NCBI GenBank assembly: GCA_965117025.1
Contig: OZ220746.1
Location: 2,790,001 to 2,854,000, forward strand
Origin: VXPQ01 sp965117025
GTDB lineage: Bacteria > Bacteroidota > Rhodothermia > Rhodothermales > VXPQ01
DNA length: 64,000 nt
Direction: 5' to 3'
Positions 43,780 through 54,352 of this stretch are shown piece by piece (the stretch's first letter is position 1; each line of letters opens with the position of its first letter). The notes under the pieces were generated by a model. It searched no databases. It was given only the letters and a program-made list of their open reading frames with translations, and was not told the origin of the DNA. Position numbers and translations under genes: made by a program.

Positions 43780-44748
43780 TTAAAAGAGATTGCCGAGTAC
43801 GATACGGTCGACAAGAAGGACGAGAATGAGTCCCGGAATGTACCGGATCGATATGTTCAGAACACGTCGGGCATCCTGGATTTCACTGCTGCGATGGAAG
43901 GCGAGGGCAGCGTGCAGAAACCATGCGCCCAGTGCAACGGCGCCAATGGCATAGGCCCATCCGGCGAGAGAGAGGGCAACAGGCCAGAGGCTCAACCCGA
44001 GGAGAAGGATGGTGAAGAAAAGCGTTTGCCGTGTGGTCGAGCGGCCTGACGGATCCGCCACAGGAAGCATGGCATACCCGCCCCGTTCGTAATCCTTGCG
44101 ATACATCCAGGCGAGTGCAAGAAAATGCGGCATTTGCCATGCAGCGAGGATGGCGAAAGCGGCAATGCCGCCCCAGCCGATGGATCCGGTAGCCGCCGTC
44201 CATCCGCCCAGCGCAGGCAAAGCGCCTGGCAGCGTACCCATTAGGGTATTCCATCGGGAACGGCGCTTGAGGGGGGTGTATGCGAACAGATAAAGTAAAA
44301 CCGTCGCCAGCGCCAGCACGCCGGTAAGGGGATTGACGAGCGGGCACAACAGCCCGATTCCCGCTGCGGCCAGAATGGCCCCGAAGTACAGTGCTGCCGA
44401 TGGGGAAATTCGCCCCGAGGGGAGGGGACGATTCATCGTCCGGCGCATGGCGCCGTCATAATCCCTTTCTATCCAGTGATTCAGCGCGCCTGCGCCCGCA
44501 CTCGTGAGCGTGACGCCGATAAGAAGAAGGGCAAGGCGCCCGAGGTCGATAAATTCTGCAGGCGCAAGGAAAAACCCTCCGACGGATGACAGCGCGACGA
44601 GCAGCGTGATTTCAGGTTTCGCCAGCTCGATATAGGAGCCAAGGGTACTCGACCGGGAACGGTCCGGGTGGATCGCATGGGCCGCGCCGGTTTTTACGCC
44701 AGGCGCAAGCGCATTGCGAGGGGTTTCTTCGGAAGGGCGTTGCGGCAC
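43780..44748 (-). CDS. ctaB: Protoheme IX farnesyltransferase (heme O synthase)
   Basis: 322 residues, UbiA superfamily with about nine membrane spans. The prenyl-diphosphate motif NHWIERDYDGAMRRTMNRPLP (NxxxDxxxD type) and the second Asp-rich region with AWQMPHFLALAWMYRKDYERGGYAMLPV are specific to CtaB/Cox10. It adds a farnesyl group to heme B to give heme O, in the inner membrane. It follows ctaA by 73 bp, and the two complete heme A synthesis. Confidence 0.95.
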   Translation of the reverse strand: MPQRPSEETPRNALAPGVKTGAAHAIHPDRSRSSTLGSYIELAKPEITLLVALSSVGGFFLAPAEFIDLGRLALLLIGVTLTSAGAGALNHWIERDYDGAMRRTMNRPLPSGRISPSAALYFGAILAAAGIGLLCPLVNPLTGVLALATVLLYLFAYTPLKRRSRWNTLMGTLPGALPALGGWTAATGSIGWGGIAAFAILAAWQMPHFLALAWMYRKDYERGGYAMLPVADPSGRSTTRQTLFFTILLLGLSLWPVALSLAGWAYAIGAVALGAWFLHAALAFHRSSEIQDARRVLNISIRYIPGLILVLLVDRIVLGNLF

Positions 44749-44770
44749 GAGCGTACGTGTCGGGACGGTG

Positions 44771-44783
44771 GATCAGAGTATCC
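44771..44783 (+). repeat. Half-copy of the intergenic hairpin repeat
   Basis: GATCAGAGTATCC in the 73-bp gap between ctaA and ctaB. It matches the right arm of the hairpin at 29960-29998; the left arm and loop are absent. Followed by the AT-rich TTAAAATATAAC. Confidence 0.6.
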
Positions 44784-44821
44784 TTAAAATATAACGGATT
44801 TCGCGTTAGGGAGTGTGGGTT

Positions 44822-45769
44822 TCAGGTGAACTCTTTAGGGCCTGTTAGCCGGTATGCGCCGAGGACAGCCAGCACGGAAGCGGCCATCAGGAGGGCCCCG
44901 ATGACCATATGAGAGGTGTTCACCACCACCTGAAGGTTACTCGGTTCGAGCATGCCGACGTCGTCCAGCGTAACCACATAGGCTGTCACGCCCAGAAGTA
45001 CTTGCACCCCTGCAAGCATCACGAGAAAGCGCACAGCGGAATACAGCACGCGCGTGGCTCGAAAACCTTTAAATACACATCTGAACAGATAAGCGATCGC
45101 GATGGTCACGAAGATGGCCCCGCAAATATGGAGGACTACAAGGACCGGATCGATGCCCGTGCCCGGATGGCGGAGCAGGGCGCCGAGGATAATCTGGACA
45201 TACAGGAGGCTGAGGGTTACGAGCGATATCCGCCATGGGGCGGATGCGTTTTTGGCATCGGGAATCTCTGTGTCTTTTTCCAGCCAGGCGTTCGACGTGA
45301 ACAGCGCCATCGCAACAATAAGACCGAGGAACAGTTGCGCCATACAGGCATGAACCACGGCAAGGTCCAGGGAAAGCCACACGACCCGCAGTCCGCCGAG
45401 CACACCTTGCAAGGACACGAGCACCACCGCGATGATCGCAAGTTTTTTCAACCATCTGCGCGGCTCGGCAATCCAGGTCCACACGGCGAGGATCAGGGTC
45501 AGCGTTCCTGTCAACATACCGAGGAGACGATGGCCGTGCTCGGCCAACACCGGGGTGAGTTTCCACCATTCCGGCCAGGGATTGAAAGGATCATACGAAT
45601 TGAATGACGAAGGCCAGTCGGGTACGGCAAGGCCCGCGTTGATACTGGTCACGAAAGCGCCCCACGCCATGAGCAGGATGGTGGAGAGGCCAGTCAGGAC
45701 CGTGAAGCGATATCGCCACCGTATTTCGGCGCGGGGCGGATCCACAGGCATGTGCGGAAGGTTCATCAT
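44822..45769 (-). CDS. ctaA: Heme A synthase (COX15/CtaA)
   Basis: 315 residues from the ATG at 45769, with eight predicted membrane spans. GAFVTSINAGLAVPDWPSSF and AEHGHRLLGMLTG supply the first heme-ligand His, and VVHACMAQLFLGL, RHPGTG, HICGA and NTSHMVIGALL supply others. It oxidises the C8 methyl of heme O to a formyl group. In-frame codons reach 45901 but lack homology and enter the promoter of the divergent phosphohexomutase gene. Nearby starts at 45766 and 45751 cannot be excluded. Confidence 0.93.
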   Translation of the reverse strand: MMNLPHMPVDPPRAEIRWRYRFTVLTGLSTILLMAWGAFVTSINAGLAVPDWPSSFNSYDPFNPWPEWWKLTPVLAEHGHRLLGMLTGTLTLILAVWTWIAEPRRWLKKLAIIAVVLVSLQGVLGGLRVVWLSLDLAVVHACMAQLFLGLIVAMALFTSNAWLEKDTEIPDAKNASAPWRISLVTLSLLYVQIILGALLRHPGTGIDPVLVVLHICGAIFVTIAIAYLFRCVFKGFRATRVLYSAVRFLVMLAGVQVLLGVTAYVVTLDDVGMLEPSNLQVVVNTSHMVIGALLMAASVLAVLGAYRLTGPKEFT

Positions 45770-45860
45770 GCAAAAGCAGTTGCCGGAAAGAAGGGCTCGC
45801 GGAGGCGGTCGGGATGACCGCGATGCGGCGTGTGTTGCTTCGTGCTGATCGAAGCGGTTT

Positions 45861-45874
45861 TGATCAGAGTATCC
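45861..45874 (+). repeat. Half-copy of the intergenic hairpin repeat
   Basis: TGATCAGAGTATCC lies 15 bp before the ATG of the phosphohexomutase gene. The preceding GCGGTTT resembles the loop of the full copies, and CTGATC at 45845-45850 can pair with GATCAG, giving a weaker hairpin. Confidence 0.6.
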
Positions 45875-45888
45875 TGTACATTTTACGT

Positions 45889-47298
45889 ATGTCGACGACA
45901 CTTATCGCCTCTGTTTCAGGAATTCGCGGCATTTTCGGCAACGGACTGGACCCCGAAGTACTTGCCCGCTATGCCGGCGCCTATGGCGCATGGTGCCTTC
46001 GACGAACTGCTTCTGCAGGGCGAAATCCGGTGGTGGTGGTTGGGCGCGATGCCCGCGTCAGCGGGGAAGTGTGCGCTTCCATCGTAATCGCCACGCTGCG
46101 AAGCGCGGGTATCGATGTGGTCGATACGGGGCTGGCTACCACGCCCACGGTTGAAATGGCCGTGACCGCCCTGAGTGCTTCAGGGGGAATCGTCCTGTCG
46201 GCCTCGCACAACCCGCCCGAATGGAATGCGCTGAAATTACTGAATGAAAAGGGCGAATTTCTGAGCCCGGAGGAGGGGAAGGAAGTACTGCACTTTGCCG
46301 AAAGCGGGAAAGCGGACGTAGCTCCACGGGATTCTCCGGGCGGATACAGACAGGAAGATTTCCTTGCGTATCATATCGACCGCATTCTTGCCCTCGAATA
46401 CATAGATGTCGAGGCCATTGCCCGCAAGGACTTTTCCGTGGTGATCGATGCCGTCAATTCTGTGGGCGGCATTGCCTTGCCGGCTCTGCTGAAGCGGCTG
46501 GGGGTCCGTGAGGAGCGTATTCACTGCCTGCACTGCGAACCCACGGGCCTTTTTGCGCACCCCGCCGAACCGCTTCAGGAGCATCTTTTCGAATTGATGG
46601 AGACGGTGGCGGCAGTGGGTGCGGATGCAGGGTTTGCCGTAGACCCTGATGCGGACCGTTTGGCCCTGGTGGCCGCTGACGGAACATACATGGGCGAGGA
46701 GCTGACGCAGGTGGTTGCCGCTGAGTTCATGTGGCAGATCCGGCCGGGTCCGTTTGTTACCAACCTTTCTTCCTCACGCGCTATCGACGATGTGGCCGCC
46801 CCATTCGGTCAGCAGGTGTTTCGCTCGCCCGTGGGGGAGATTCACGTGGTGAAGAAGATGCAGGAGAAAGGCGCGGTGCTGGGAGGCGAGGGCAACGGCG
46901 GCGTCATTTTGCCCGATCTGCATTACGGGAGAGATGCCCTCGCGGGCGCTGCGCTCGTTTTGCAGCACATGGCGAATCGCAGCGAGTCGCTTTCGGCTAT
47001 GAAGGCGCGCCTTCCAAAGTATGTGTTGAGCAAGAACAAGGCGCCTGTGGGCGAGCGCGATCCCGGAACCCTCCTTGCCTCCCTGGCCGAACGCTACCGG
47101 GAGTATGATACGAATACCATCGACGGCCTCAAGATCGACTTCGAGGACGCATGGGTGCACCTGCGCAAATCCAATACGGAACCCATTGTCCGTATTTATG
47201 CCGAGGCGCCCTCGCAGGAGCGTGCCTCGGCACTGGCTGCCCGGTTCATTGCCGAAATCGAAGCGGCGGCAAACGATAGCTCCGTTTCGGACCGTTGA
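45889..47298 (+). CDS. glmM: Phosphoglucosamine mutase / phosphomannomutase family enzyme
   Basis: 469 residues from the ATG at 45889 (MSTTLIASVSGIRGIFG). The phosphoserine loop is GGIVLSASHNPPEWNALKLL, the metal loop is DPDADRLALV, the sugar-binding loop is GGEGNGGVILPD, and the phosphate-binding loop is RKSNTEPIVRIYAEA. The enzyme shifts phosphate between C6 and C1 of a hexose phosphate, probably glucosamine for cell-wall synthesis; mannose or glucose activity is possible. It converges with groEL, 12 bp away. Confidence 0.9.
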   Translation: MSTTLIASVSGIRGIFGNGLDPEVLARYAGAYGAWCLRRTASAGRNPVVVVGRDARVSGEVCASIVIATLRSAGIDVVDTGLATTPTVEMAVTALSASGGIVLSASHNPPEWNALKLLNEKGEFLSPEEGKEVLHFAESGKADVAPRDSPGGYRQEDFLAYHIDRILALEYIDVEAIARKDFSVVIDAVNSVGGIALPALLKRLGVREERIHCLHCEPTGLFAHPAEPLQEHLFELMETVAAVGADAGFAVDPDADRLALVAADGTYMGEELTQVVAAEFMWQIRPGPFVTNLSSSRAIDDVAAPFGQQVFRSPVGEIHVVKKMQEKGAVLGGEGNGGVILPDLHYGRDALAGAALVLQHMANRSESLSAMKARLPKYVLSKNKAPVGERDPGTLLASLAERYREYDTNTIDGLKIDFEDAWVHLRKSNTEPIVRIYAEAPSQERASALAARFIAEIEAAANDSSVSDR

Positions 47299-47310
47299 AC
47301 GGGGCCTGTC

Positions 47311-48966
<1,656 letters not shown>

Positions 48967-49057
48967 GATAATATGGTGTATGTGTTTTTCTTTGCGTAAA
49001 AGGAAAAAGGACCGATCAGCAGCGCGCCGGCGATCCGTAAAGAGAAAGAAAGCGCCC

Positions 49058-49345
49058 TTATCCGATGACGCCGAGGATGTCGCTCTCGCGCATGATGAGC
49101 ACGTCCTGGCCGTCAAGGGTGATCTCCGTTCCCGAATACTTGCCGTAGAGTACGGTGTCTCCCGCCTTTACGGTCATCTCGACATGCTTGCCGTTCTCTA
49201 CCTGGCCGGGACCCACGAACAGGATGGTGCCGCGCTGCGGCTTCTCCTGCGCCGTGTCGGGAATGAACAAGCCGCTCGATGTCTTCTCCTCGGCAGCCTC
49301 CGGCTGAACCACCACGCGGTCGCCTATTGGGGTTATGCTGGTCAT
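49058..49345 (-). CDS. groS: Co-chaperonin GroES (10 kDa)
   Basis: 95 residues, the standard length. ITPIGDRVVVQPEAAEEKTSSG includes the mobile loop that docks on GroEL, and the protein ends in LIMRESDILGVIG. First gene of the groESL operon; a Bacteroidota-type promoter lies about 40 bp upstream. No CIRCE inverted repeat (TTAGCACTC-N9-GAGTGCTAA) is visible in the leader, so HrcA control is not supported here. Confidence 0.98.
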   Translation of the reverse strand: MTSITPIGDRVVVQPEAAEEKTSSGLFIPDTAQEKPQRGTILFVGPGQVENGKHVEMTVKAGDTVLYGKYSGTEITLDGQDVLIMRESDILGVIG

Positions 49346-49386
49346 AACGATGTTGCGTTTGGAATGTATAGTGTTGGACAGTTAAG

Positions 49387-49416
49387 CAAAGTAGGGTGAT
49401 CAAAAAACGTAGTCAA
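49387..49416 (-). promoter_or_regulatory. Bacteroidota-type promoter of groESL
   Basis: On the minus strand TTG (49416-49414) is followed after 20 bp by TACTTTG (49393-49387), a close match to the Bacteroidota -33 TTG / -7 TAnnTTTG consensus. It lies about 40 bp before the groES ATG. Confidence 0.65.
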
Positions 49417-49482
49417 GACATGCAGGGCTTGGAGGAATGAAACTCATGTTAATTAGATACGTGAGAATTGTCCTGTCAGTGT

Positions 49483-49989
49483 ATGATTAATGAGGGATCC
49501 GCCTTACAACGGATGAAGCGAAAAGATCGGAGATGGGCAGGCTGGATGCTGGCCGCCGGTTTCGTATGGATGGTTTTTGGCCTGGTTATGGCTCCGCCGT
49601 TCGTGGGCGAAGGCCTGCGGCACGTGATTATGCTGGGGTTTTCGGAGATATGTCATCAGATTCCGGGTCGTTCCCCCCACATTCAGGGCGTGCAGCTTGC
49701 TGCGTGCGACCGCTGTTTCGGTATGTATGCGGCGCTGGCGGCGGCGCCTTTTCTGGCCTTGAGTTTGAGGCCGTGGAATGCCTGGATAGAACGTCACGCA
49801 AAATACCTCGTTGCGGGAAGTCTGATCATTCTGGCTACGGACTGGGGCGGTGATATCGTCGGGTTATGGACCAACACGCCGTGGAGCAGAGCGCTCACGG
49901 GCGCTGTGTTTGGCTGTGTGGCGGGCTATTTTCTTGTGTGCGCCATTATCTCGCTTATGGCGAAAGACGAAAAATTCTGCTATACTTAA
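49483..49989 (+). CDS. DUF2085-family membrane protein
   Basis: 168 residues from the ATG at 49483, with about four membrane spans. ICHQIPGRSPHIQGVQLAACDRCFGMYAAL is the DUF2085 pattern (CHQ..RS...CxRCxGxY). Starts at 49468 (TTG) and 49513 (MKRKDRRW) are equally possible. Function unknown. Its stop codon lies inside a half-copy of the intergenic repeat. Confidence 0.78.
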   Translation: MINEGSALQRMKRKDRRWAGWMLAAGFVWMVFGLVMAPPFVGEGLRHVIMLGFSEICHQIPGRSPHIQGVQLAACDRCFGMYAALAAAPFLALSLRPWNAWIERHAKYLVAGSLIILATDWGGDIVGLWTNTPWSRALTGAVFGCVAGYFLVCAIISLMAKDEKFCYT

Positions 49990-50000
49990 TCAGAGTATCC
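49985..50000 (+). repeat. Half-copy of the intergenic hairpin repeat
   Basis: ACTTAATCAGAGTATCC-type sequence identical to the loop end plus right arm of the copy at 29960-29998. The TAA in it is the stop codon of the DUF2085 gene. Confidence 0.65.
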
Positions 50001-50112
50001 TTACGCAGAATCCTGGCGCACCCCCTGCATGGCCTGTGCACACTATGTGCAGTCAACAGGCCCCGGTTTTCTGCCCCTTCGTTTTTCCCATTCCACCGTT
50101 TTTTTTCTGACC

Positions 50113-50610
50113 ATGCCAAATAAAAGGGAATCCATTCTTCTCGTGGGCGTCATTACCGGACTGGTTGTGGTATTGGCTTCCTTCATACCGGCGGCCGGTG
50201 ATTTCATCGGTTGTCTGGCGTACATAGGCGCCGGGATGCTTGTTGTCTGGCATTACGTTGACAAGCATAGCGTCACCCTCACAGGCGGGCAGGGCATCGG
50301 TCTTGGTGTGTTGACCTGTCTCGCGGCGTATGTTACTGCATTCGTTCTGGATGCGGGGCTTCGGGCGCTGGCCATCAAACCAAGCTGGCAGGAAGAAATG
50401 CGTCAGGGCATGGAGCAAGGCGGCGCGGACATGTCGCAACTCGGCGGATTCGGCGAGTTTATGACGTCTCCCGGTTTTCTCGGCGTGATGATTTTAGTCG
50501 GGCTCGTATTCGCTGTGATCGCCGGCGTCATCGGCGGCGTCATCGGCAGCAAACTGTTCAAGCGTGGGGAGGAAGAGGGTGCAGTCCAGGACAGCAGCGA
50601 TCTGATCTAG
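50113..50610 (+). CDS. DUF4199-like membrane protein
   Basis: 165 residues with four hydrophobic segments: LLVGVITGLVVVLASFI, AYIGAGMLVVWHYV, IGLGVLTCLAAYVTAFVL and a Gly-rich LVGLVFAVIAGVIGGVIGSKLF. The last resembles the C-terminal span of DUF4199 proteins of Bacteroidota. Function unknown. The TAG stop is followed by GGCCTGAT. Confidence 0.65.
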   Translation: MPNKRESILLVGVITGLVVVLASFIPAAGDFIGCLAYIGAGMLVVWHYVDKHSVTLTGGQGIGLGVLTCLAAYVTAFVLDAGLRALAIKPSWQEEMRQGMEQGGADMSQLGGFGEFMTSPGFLGVMILVGLVFAVIAGVIGGVIGSKLFKRGEEEGAVQDSSDLI

Positions 50611-50642
50611 GGCCTGATCCAACCGGAGGAAGCAGAGCCGCT

Positions 50643-51311
50643 TCATGTCCTGAAGGGCAGTCCGGATCTCCAGCGTAGCGAAACGGGTCGGTCGAGCAGT
50701 TCTTTCAGCACGACCGCTTCTTGCAGCGAACCGCGTGCAACGAGTCCCCGCAGGGTATGACCGGGAGTTTTTGGACGTTCGTACGGGGATAGTCCTTCGG
50801 CTGCGGCCTCCGGGGTTTCTTCTTTATCGTTCCGGATCAGTTCGCTTCCTTTCGCTTCGAACGCTTCTTCTTCGGCGAACAAAGCGTCTGCTTCGTAGAT
50901 CGCTTCCGGCACGGATCGTTCCTGCCAGTGATCGTACACAGGGGCTTCTTCCAGCGCCAGGTCCATGGGGAACAGGGAGGTCCCGCGATCCATACCGGCT
51001 TTTTGGCCAGGGTCGTCTTCGGCATCAAAAGGCATCAGGGAGGCAGTCGGGTAGCCCGCTGTTTCCACGGACTCTTTTTGGCTGCTGTCTTCCTGCATCA
51101 TGCTTTCCGGAAAGCCCAGCGCCACGCCGATTTCGCCAAGCGCTTCCCGCAATTCTTGCCGGTTCTTCTGTAACAGCACCCGTTCGGATTCTGCCCGTCC
51201 CGGTTCGCGCACCGGAGGTTTTTTGGCCGTCTCCGGCTTGCGCGAGCCGAAGAAGACCCGCTTCAGGACGTAAAAAAGCGGAATAATCCAGAAAAGGTCT
51301 CCAAAATCCAT
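50643..51311 (-). CDS. Hypothetical protein with N-terminal membrane anchor
   Basis: 222 residues. A hydrophobic N-terminus (DLFWIIPLFYVLKRVFF) is followed by about 150 acidic, low-conservation residues and a C-terminal segment (TLRGLVARGSLQEAVVLKELLDRPVSLR) that looks like a conserved helix. No family recognised. It converges with the DUF4199-like gene (32-bp gap) and lies 95 bp upstream of nothing on its own strand except mutY, which precedes it in transcription order with a stop at 51407 separate. Confidence 0.6.
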   Translation of the reverse strand: MDFGDLFWIIPLFYVLKRVFFGSRKPETAKKPPVREPGRAESERVLLQKNRQELREALGEIGVALGFPESMMQEDSSQKESVETAGYPTASLMPFDAEDDPGQKAGMDRGTSLFPMDLALEEAPVYDHWQERSVPEAIYEADALFAEEEAFEAKGSELIRNDKEETPEAAAEGLSPYERPKTPGHTLRGLVARGSLQEAVVLKELLDRPVSLRWRSGLPFRT

Positions 51312-51406
51312 AGTCTGTCAGCCCCTGGCGTTTTGTGGGGTATGCCCGTTTTCGGGAAGACGAACGATGCGGGCTCTTTTTCCTACGTGCCGGCAATCAA
51401 CTCGTT

Positions 51407-52528
51407 TCACCCGCTGTTTTTTTGCTTCTCCATGTATTCGATCAGGCGGCGCCCCGTTTTTGAAAACGCCAGGGCGCATAGTTCGGCGCTGTCGGCCCAT
51501 TTCAGGGCACGCCCCTCAGGGGAACAGGGTGTCCCCGCTGCGATAGTCGCCCGGAAGGCATGGATCGTGATGCGGAAGTGGCTGTATGCATGGGATATCC
51601 GGTGAACAAGGCCACCCGTCTCGATGGCCACGTTCCATTTCTCCTGCAAGGCGCGCCGGCACGTTGCCTCCAGTGTTTCGCCGGGTCTTTGCTTGCCGCC
51701 GGGAAATTCCCACAATCCTCCCAGCATAGCTTCCTCGGGGCGCTTGCATACCAGCAGGCGCCCGGCTTCATCGGGAATGATGGCCACGGCCACATCGAAA
51801 TGAGGCGTTTTTTTTCGGGGAGGCGTAACCGGGAATGCTTCCGGATCTCCCTGTTCCGCGGCGGCGCATACGGACTCTATGGGGCACGCTCCGCAATAGG
51901 GGGTGGAGGGCCTGCACACGTTTGCCCCCAGTTCCATGACGGCCTGATTGAAAGCGCCTGGACGAGCCGGGTCCATGAGTAACGCCGCGATTTCCTGCAG
52001 GCGCCTGCGCGTTGCGGACCGGTTTGCGTCTTCGCCTACCCGGAATACTCGTGTAAGCACCCTTATTGCATTCCCGTCGAGCGCCGGATAAGCTTTTCCG
52101 TAGGCAATCGAGAGTACGGCGGCGGCGGTATACGGCCCTACGCCGGGAAGAGAACGGATATCCTGCTCGTTGGACGGAATACATCCCCCGAAAGACTCGA
52201 CGATGCGCCGGGCAGCCTTGTGCAGGTTTCGGGCACGGGAATAGTAGCCGAGGCCTTCCCAGCACGCAAGCACGTCGTCGAGGGAGGCGTCGGCAAGGTC
52301 CTCGACGGTCGGGAAACGCTTCACGAATCGCTGGTAGTATGGCTCTGCCTGATCGACGCGGGTCTGCTGGAGCATGACTTCGGACAACCAGATGCGGTAC
52401 GGATCGGAGGTATTCCGCCATGGCATGTCCCGGTGTTCCGCGTCGTACCATGCCAGCAGGCTCTCCCGAAAGGCGCGCTTGTGTGCTGCGCCGAGCGGAA
52501 CGTGTGCCGAAGGGACTCGTTTTGTCAT
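51407..52528 (-). CDS. mutY: A/G-specific adenine DNA glycosylase
   Basis: 373 residues. EVMLQQTRVDQAEPYY holds the catalytic Glu, LPGVGPYTAAAVLSIAYG is the helix-hairpin-helix, DGNAIRVLTRVF has the catalytic Asp, and CRPSTPYCGACPIESVC is the 4Fe-4S loop (C-x6-C-x2-C-x5-C). A Nudix-like C-terminal domain (from ~residue 235) recognises 8-oxoG. It removes A paired with 8-oxoG. Divergent from the Omp85 gene, 8 bp between the two starts. Confidence 0.96.
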   Translation of the reverse strand: MTKRVPSAHVPLGAAHKRAFRESLLAWYDAEHRDMPWRNTSDPYRIWLSEVMLQQTRVDQAEPYYQRFVKRFPTVEDLADASLDDVLACWEGLGYYSRARNLHKAARRIVESFGGCIPSNEQDIRSLPGVGPYTAAAVLSIAYGKAYPALDGNAIRVLTRVFRVGEDANRSATRRRLQEIAALLMDPARPGAFNQAVMELGANVCRPSTPYCGACPIESVCAAAEQGDPEAFPVTPPRKKTPHFDVAVAIIPDEAGRLLVCKRPEEAMLGGLWEFPGGKQRPGETLEATCRRALQEKWNVAIETGGLVHRISHAYSHFRITIHAFRATIAAGTPCSPEGRALKWADSAELCALAFSKTGRRLIEYMEKQKNSG

Positions 52529-52536
52529 GCGTGGCC

Positions 52537-54201
52537 ATGCGGATCGAAACGTGGTTTGTACGGGCGCTCACCCTTGCGGTTCTGGTGATTGCGGCGCCTG
52601 GAGGCCTGCTTCCGGAGGCGTATGCGCAATCCGGGAACAGGGAGCGCACTGTTCTGTCCGCCGATGCCCGGGAAGGCGGGATGGAGGCGAGAGAGGGCGG
52701 AGACGATGTGATGGCGCGCCTGCCCGATAGTACGCAGGTCTTTCTCGCGGAAGTACACATTACGGGCCTGGATCCGGGCCGCCTCCGTATTGTACGGACG
52801 GAGGTGGCGTTCGGAATTGGAGAACCATTCGATCCGCTCCGGATGGAGGCGGATATTGAACGGGTATTGTCTGTGCTGGAACGGGAGGGACTTCCCCTTT
52901 CGACCGCTTCCGTGGAGATGATCGGACGCTCCAGCGATACGCCGGATCGGCTTGCCGTCACGTTGCACATCGTATCCGGTCCGGAGGTAGTGCTTCGGCG
53001 GTTCGACCTGGAGGGCGCCCGACGGACCCGGCCGCAACTTGTTATCCGTCTGGCAGGAATGAAACCGGGCATGAAAATACGCCGGTTCGATGCGGAGCGG
53101 CTCCGTCGCCGTATTGCAGGAAAGGAACTCTTCGAGACCGTGGGTCTGCCGGTATTGCGTATAGCCGCCGATACGTCGGCTGTGGTGCGTATTCCTGTAG
53201 AAGAAGGCCCTCCGGGGGCTTTCGATCTGGTGCTGGGATATTTACCTCCGTCGGAGGATGGTCAGCGTGGCAGCATTACGGGTAGCGGACATCTTGCGCT
53301 CCGCAATCCGTTCGGGCGGGGCCTCACGACGTCGTTGCGTCTGAACAGGCTGCCGGACCAGGTGACCCGCCTTGATCTTTCCGCGGCCTGGCCCTTCGCT
53401 TTCGGATTCCCGTTGGGATTGGAGGCAGGTTTTTCCGGCCTGGAGGAAGATTCCACATATGGAAAAAGGGCATACCGGGGTGAACTGAACTATGACCTTG
53501 CCCCGGGGATGAAGGCATTCGCCGGATTCAGCCGGGAAAGTACAGCGCCCGGGCAGGCCGGCGTACGCTTCGGGCCGGCAGGCCGGCAGGTGACCCCCAT
53601 GGCAAAGGCGCGTTTCCTGGGCCTGGGCGTGCGCTTGTCGCTTCTTGACCACGCAGCGAATCCTGCACGGGGTTTTTACGTGGAGATGAACCTCGAAAGC
53701 GGCCGCAAGGAGCGCACGGAATACCATGTAGTCGGTATGGATACGCTTCGGAGCCGGACATTACTGGAGCAACGACGATTGTATGCAACAGGGCGCTGGT
53801 TTGCCCCGGTATTTTCCCGATCGGTCGTTGTGGTTGGCGTAGACGCCAACGTCCTGTTGAGTCCGGAATACGATCGGAGCGATCTTTTCCGGTTCGGTGG
53901 TGCGGCGACGCTCAGGGGATACGATGAGGATCGGTTTTTGGGACGTATTGCTGGAAGGGCGCTTGCCGAATATCGGATATTGATCGATGCGGTTTCGTAT
54001 GCCTATGGCTTTTTCGATCTCGGCTATGTGGATCGTCCGGAGACGCCGGACTTGCGGACTATGCAGGGTATTCACCCCGGTTACGGCGTGGGAATCCGAT
54101 TCAGAACCGCTGCGGGCATTATGAATATGAGCGCTGCCTTGAATCCTGAGAGCGGGCCGGGGGATGTGCGTATCCATGCGGGCGTTTCCTTCGGGCTGTA
54201 A
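52537..54201 (+). CDS. Omp85-superfamily (BamA/TamA-like) outer-membrane protein
   Basis: 554 residues from the ATG at 52537, with signal peptide ending PEAYAQS. About two POTRA-like domains (FLAEVHITGLDPGRL..., VVLRRFDLEGARRTR...) precede a ~16-strand barrel with the LRGYDEDRFLGR motif (the Omp85 RGY/F signature) and a C-terminal strand ending VSFGL. It probably helps insert proteins in, or move them across, the outer membrane; it is too short for BamA (five POTRAs). The upstream in-frame start at 52420 overlaps mutY and is rejected. Confidence 0.83.
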   Translation: MRIETWFVRALTLAVLVIAAPGGLLPEAYAQSGNRERTVLSADAREGGMEAREGGDDVMARLPDSTQVFLAEVHITGLDPGRLRIVRTEVAFGIGEPFDPLRMEADIERVLSVLEREGLPLSTASVEMIGRSSDTPDRLAVTLHIVSGPEVVLRRFDLEGARRTRPQLVIRLAGMKPGMKIRRFDAERLRRRIAGKELFETVGLPVLRIAADTSAVVRIPVEEGPPGAFDLVLGYLPPSEDGQRGSITGSGHLALRNPFGRGLTTSLRLNRLPDQVTRLDLSAAWPFAFGFPLGLEAGFSGLEEDSTYGKRAYRGELNYDLAPGMKAFAGFSRESTAPGQAGVRFGPAGRQVTPMAKARFLGLGVRLSLLDHAANPARGFYVEMNLESGRKERTEYHVVGMDTLRSRTLLEQRRLYATGRWFAPVFSRSVVVVGVDANVLLSPEYDRSDLFRFGGAATLRGYDEDRFLGRIAGRALAEYRILIDAVSYAYGFFDLGYVDRPETPDLRTMQGIHPGYGVGIRFRTAAGIMNMSAALNPESGPGDVRIHAGVSFGL

Positions 54202-54352
54202 CCGTTATCGGCAGGAGCAGCCTGCAAGGGAAGGCCGATACGCCGGGCGGAAAAGGGGACCCATATTCCGGCGTGTGCGTTCGGAGGGGGCATCTCGGAA
54301 ATCCTAATGCCCCCACAAGATCACAGACGTTTCGCCCGGTCCATTTTTCGTT

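Noticed and set aside
43780..44748. UbiA-family gene as the missing eboC
   Set aside because: NHWIERDYDGAMRRTMNRPLP and the MPHFLALAWMYRKDYERGGY motif identify heme O synthase, and it is next to ctaA.
49346..49460. CIRCE heat-shock operator before groES
   Set aside because: No TTAGCACTC/GAGTGCTAA inverted repeat could be found in the leader.
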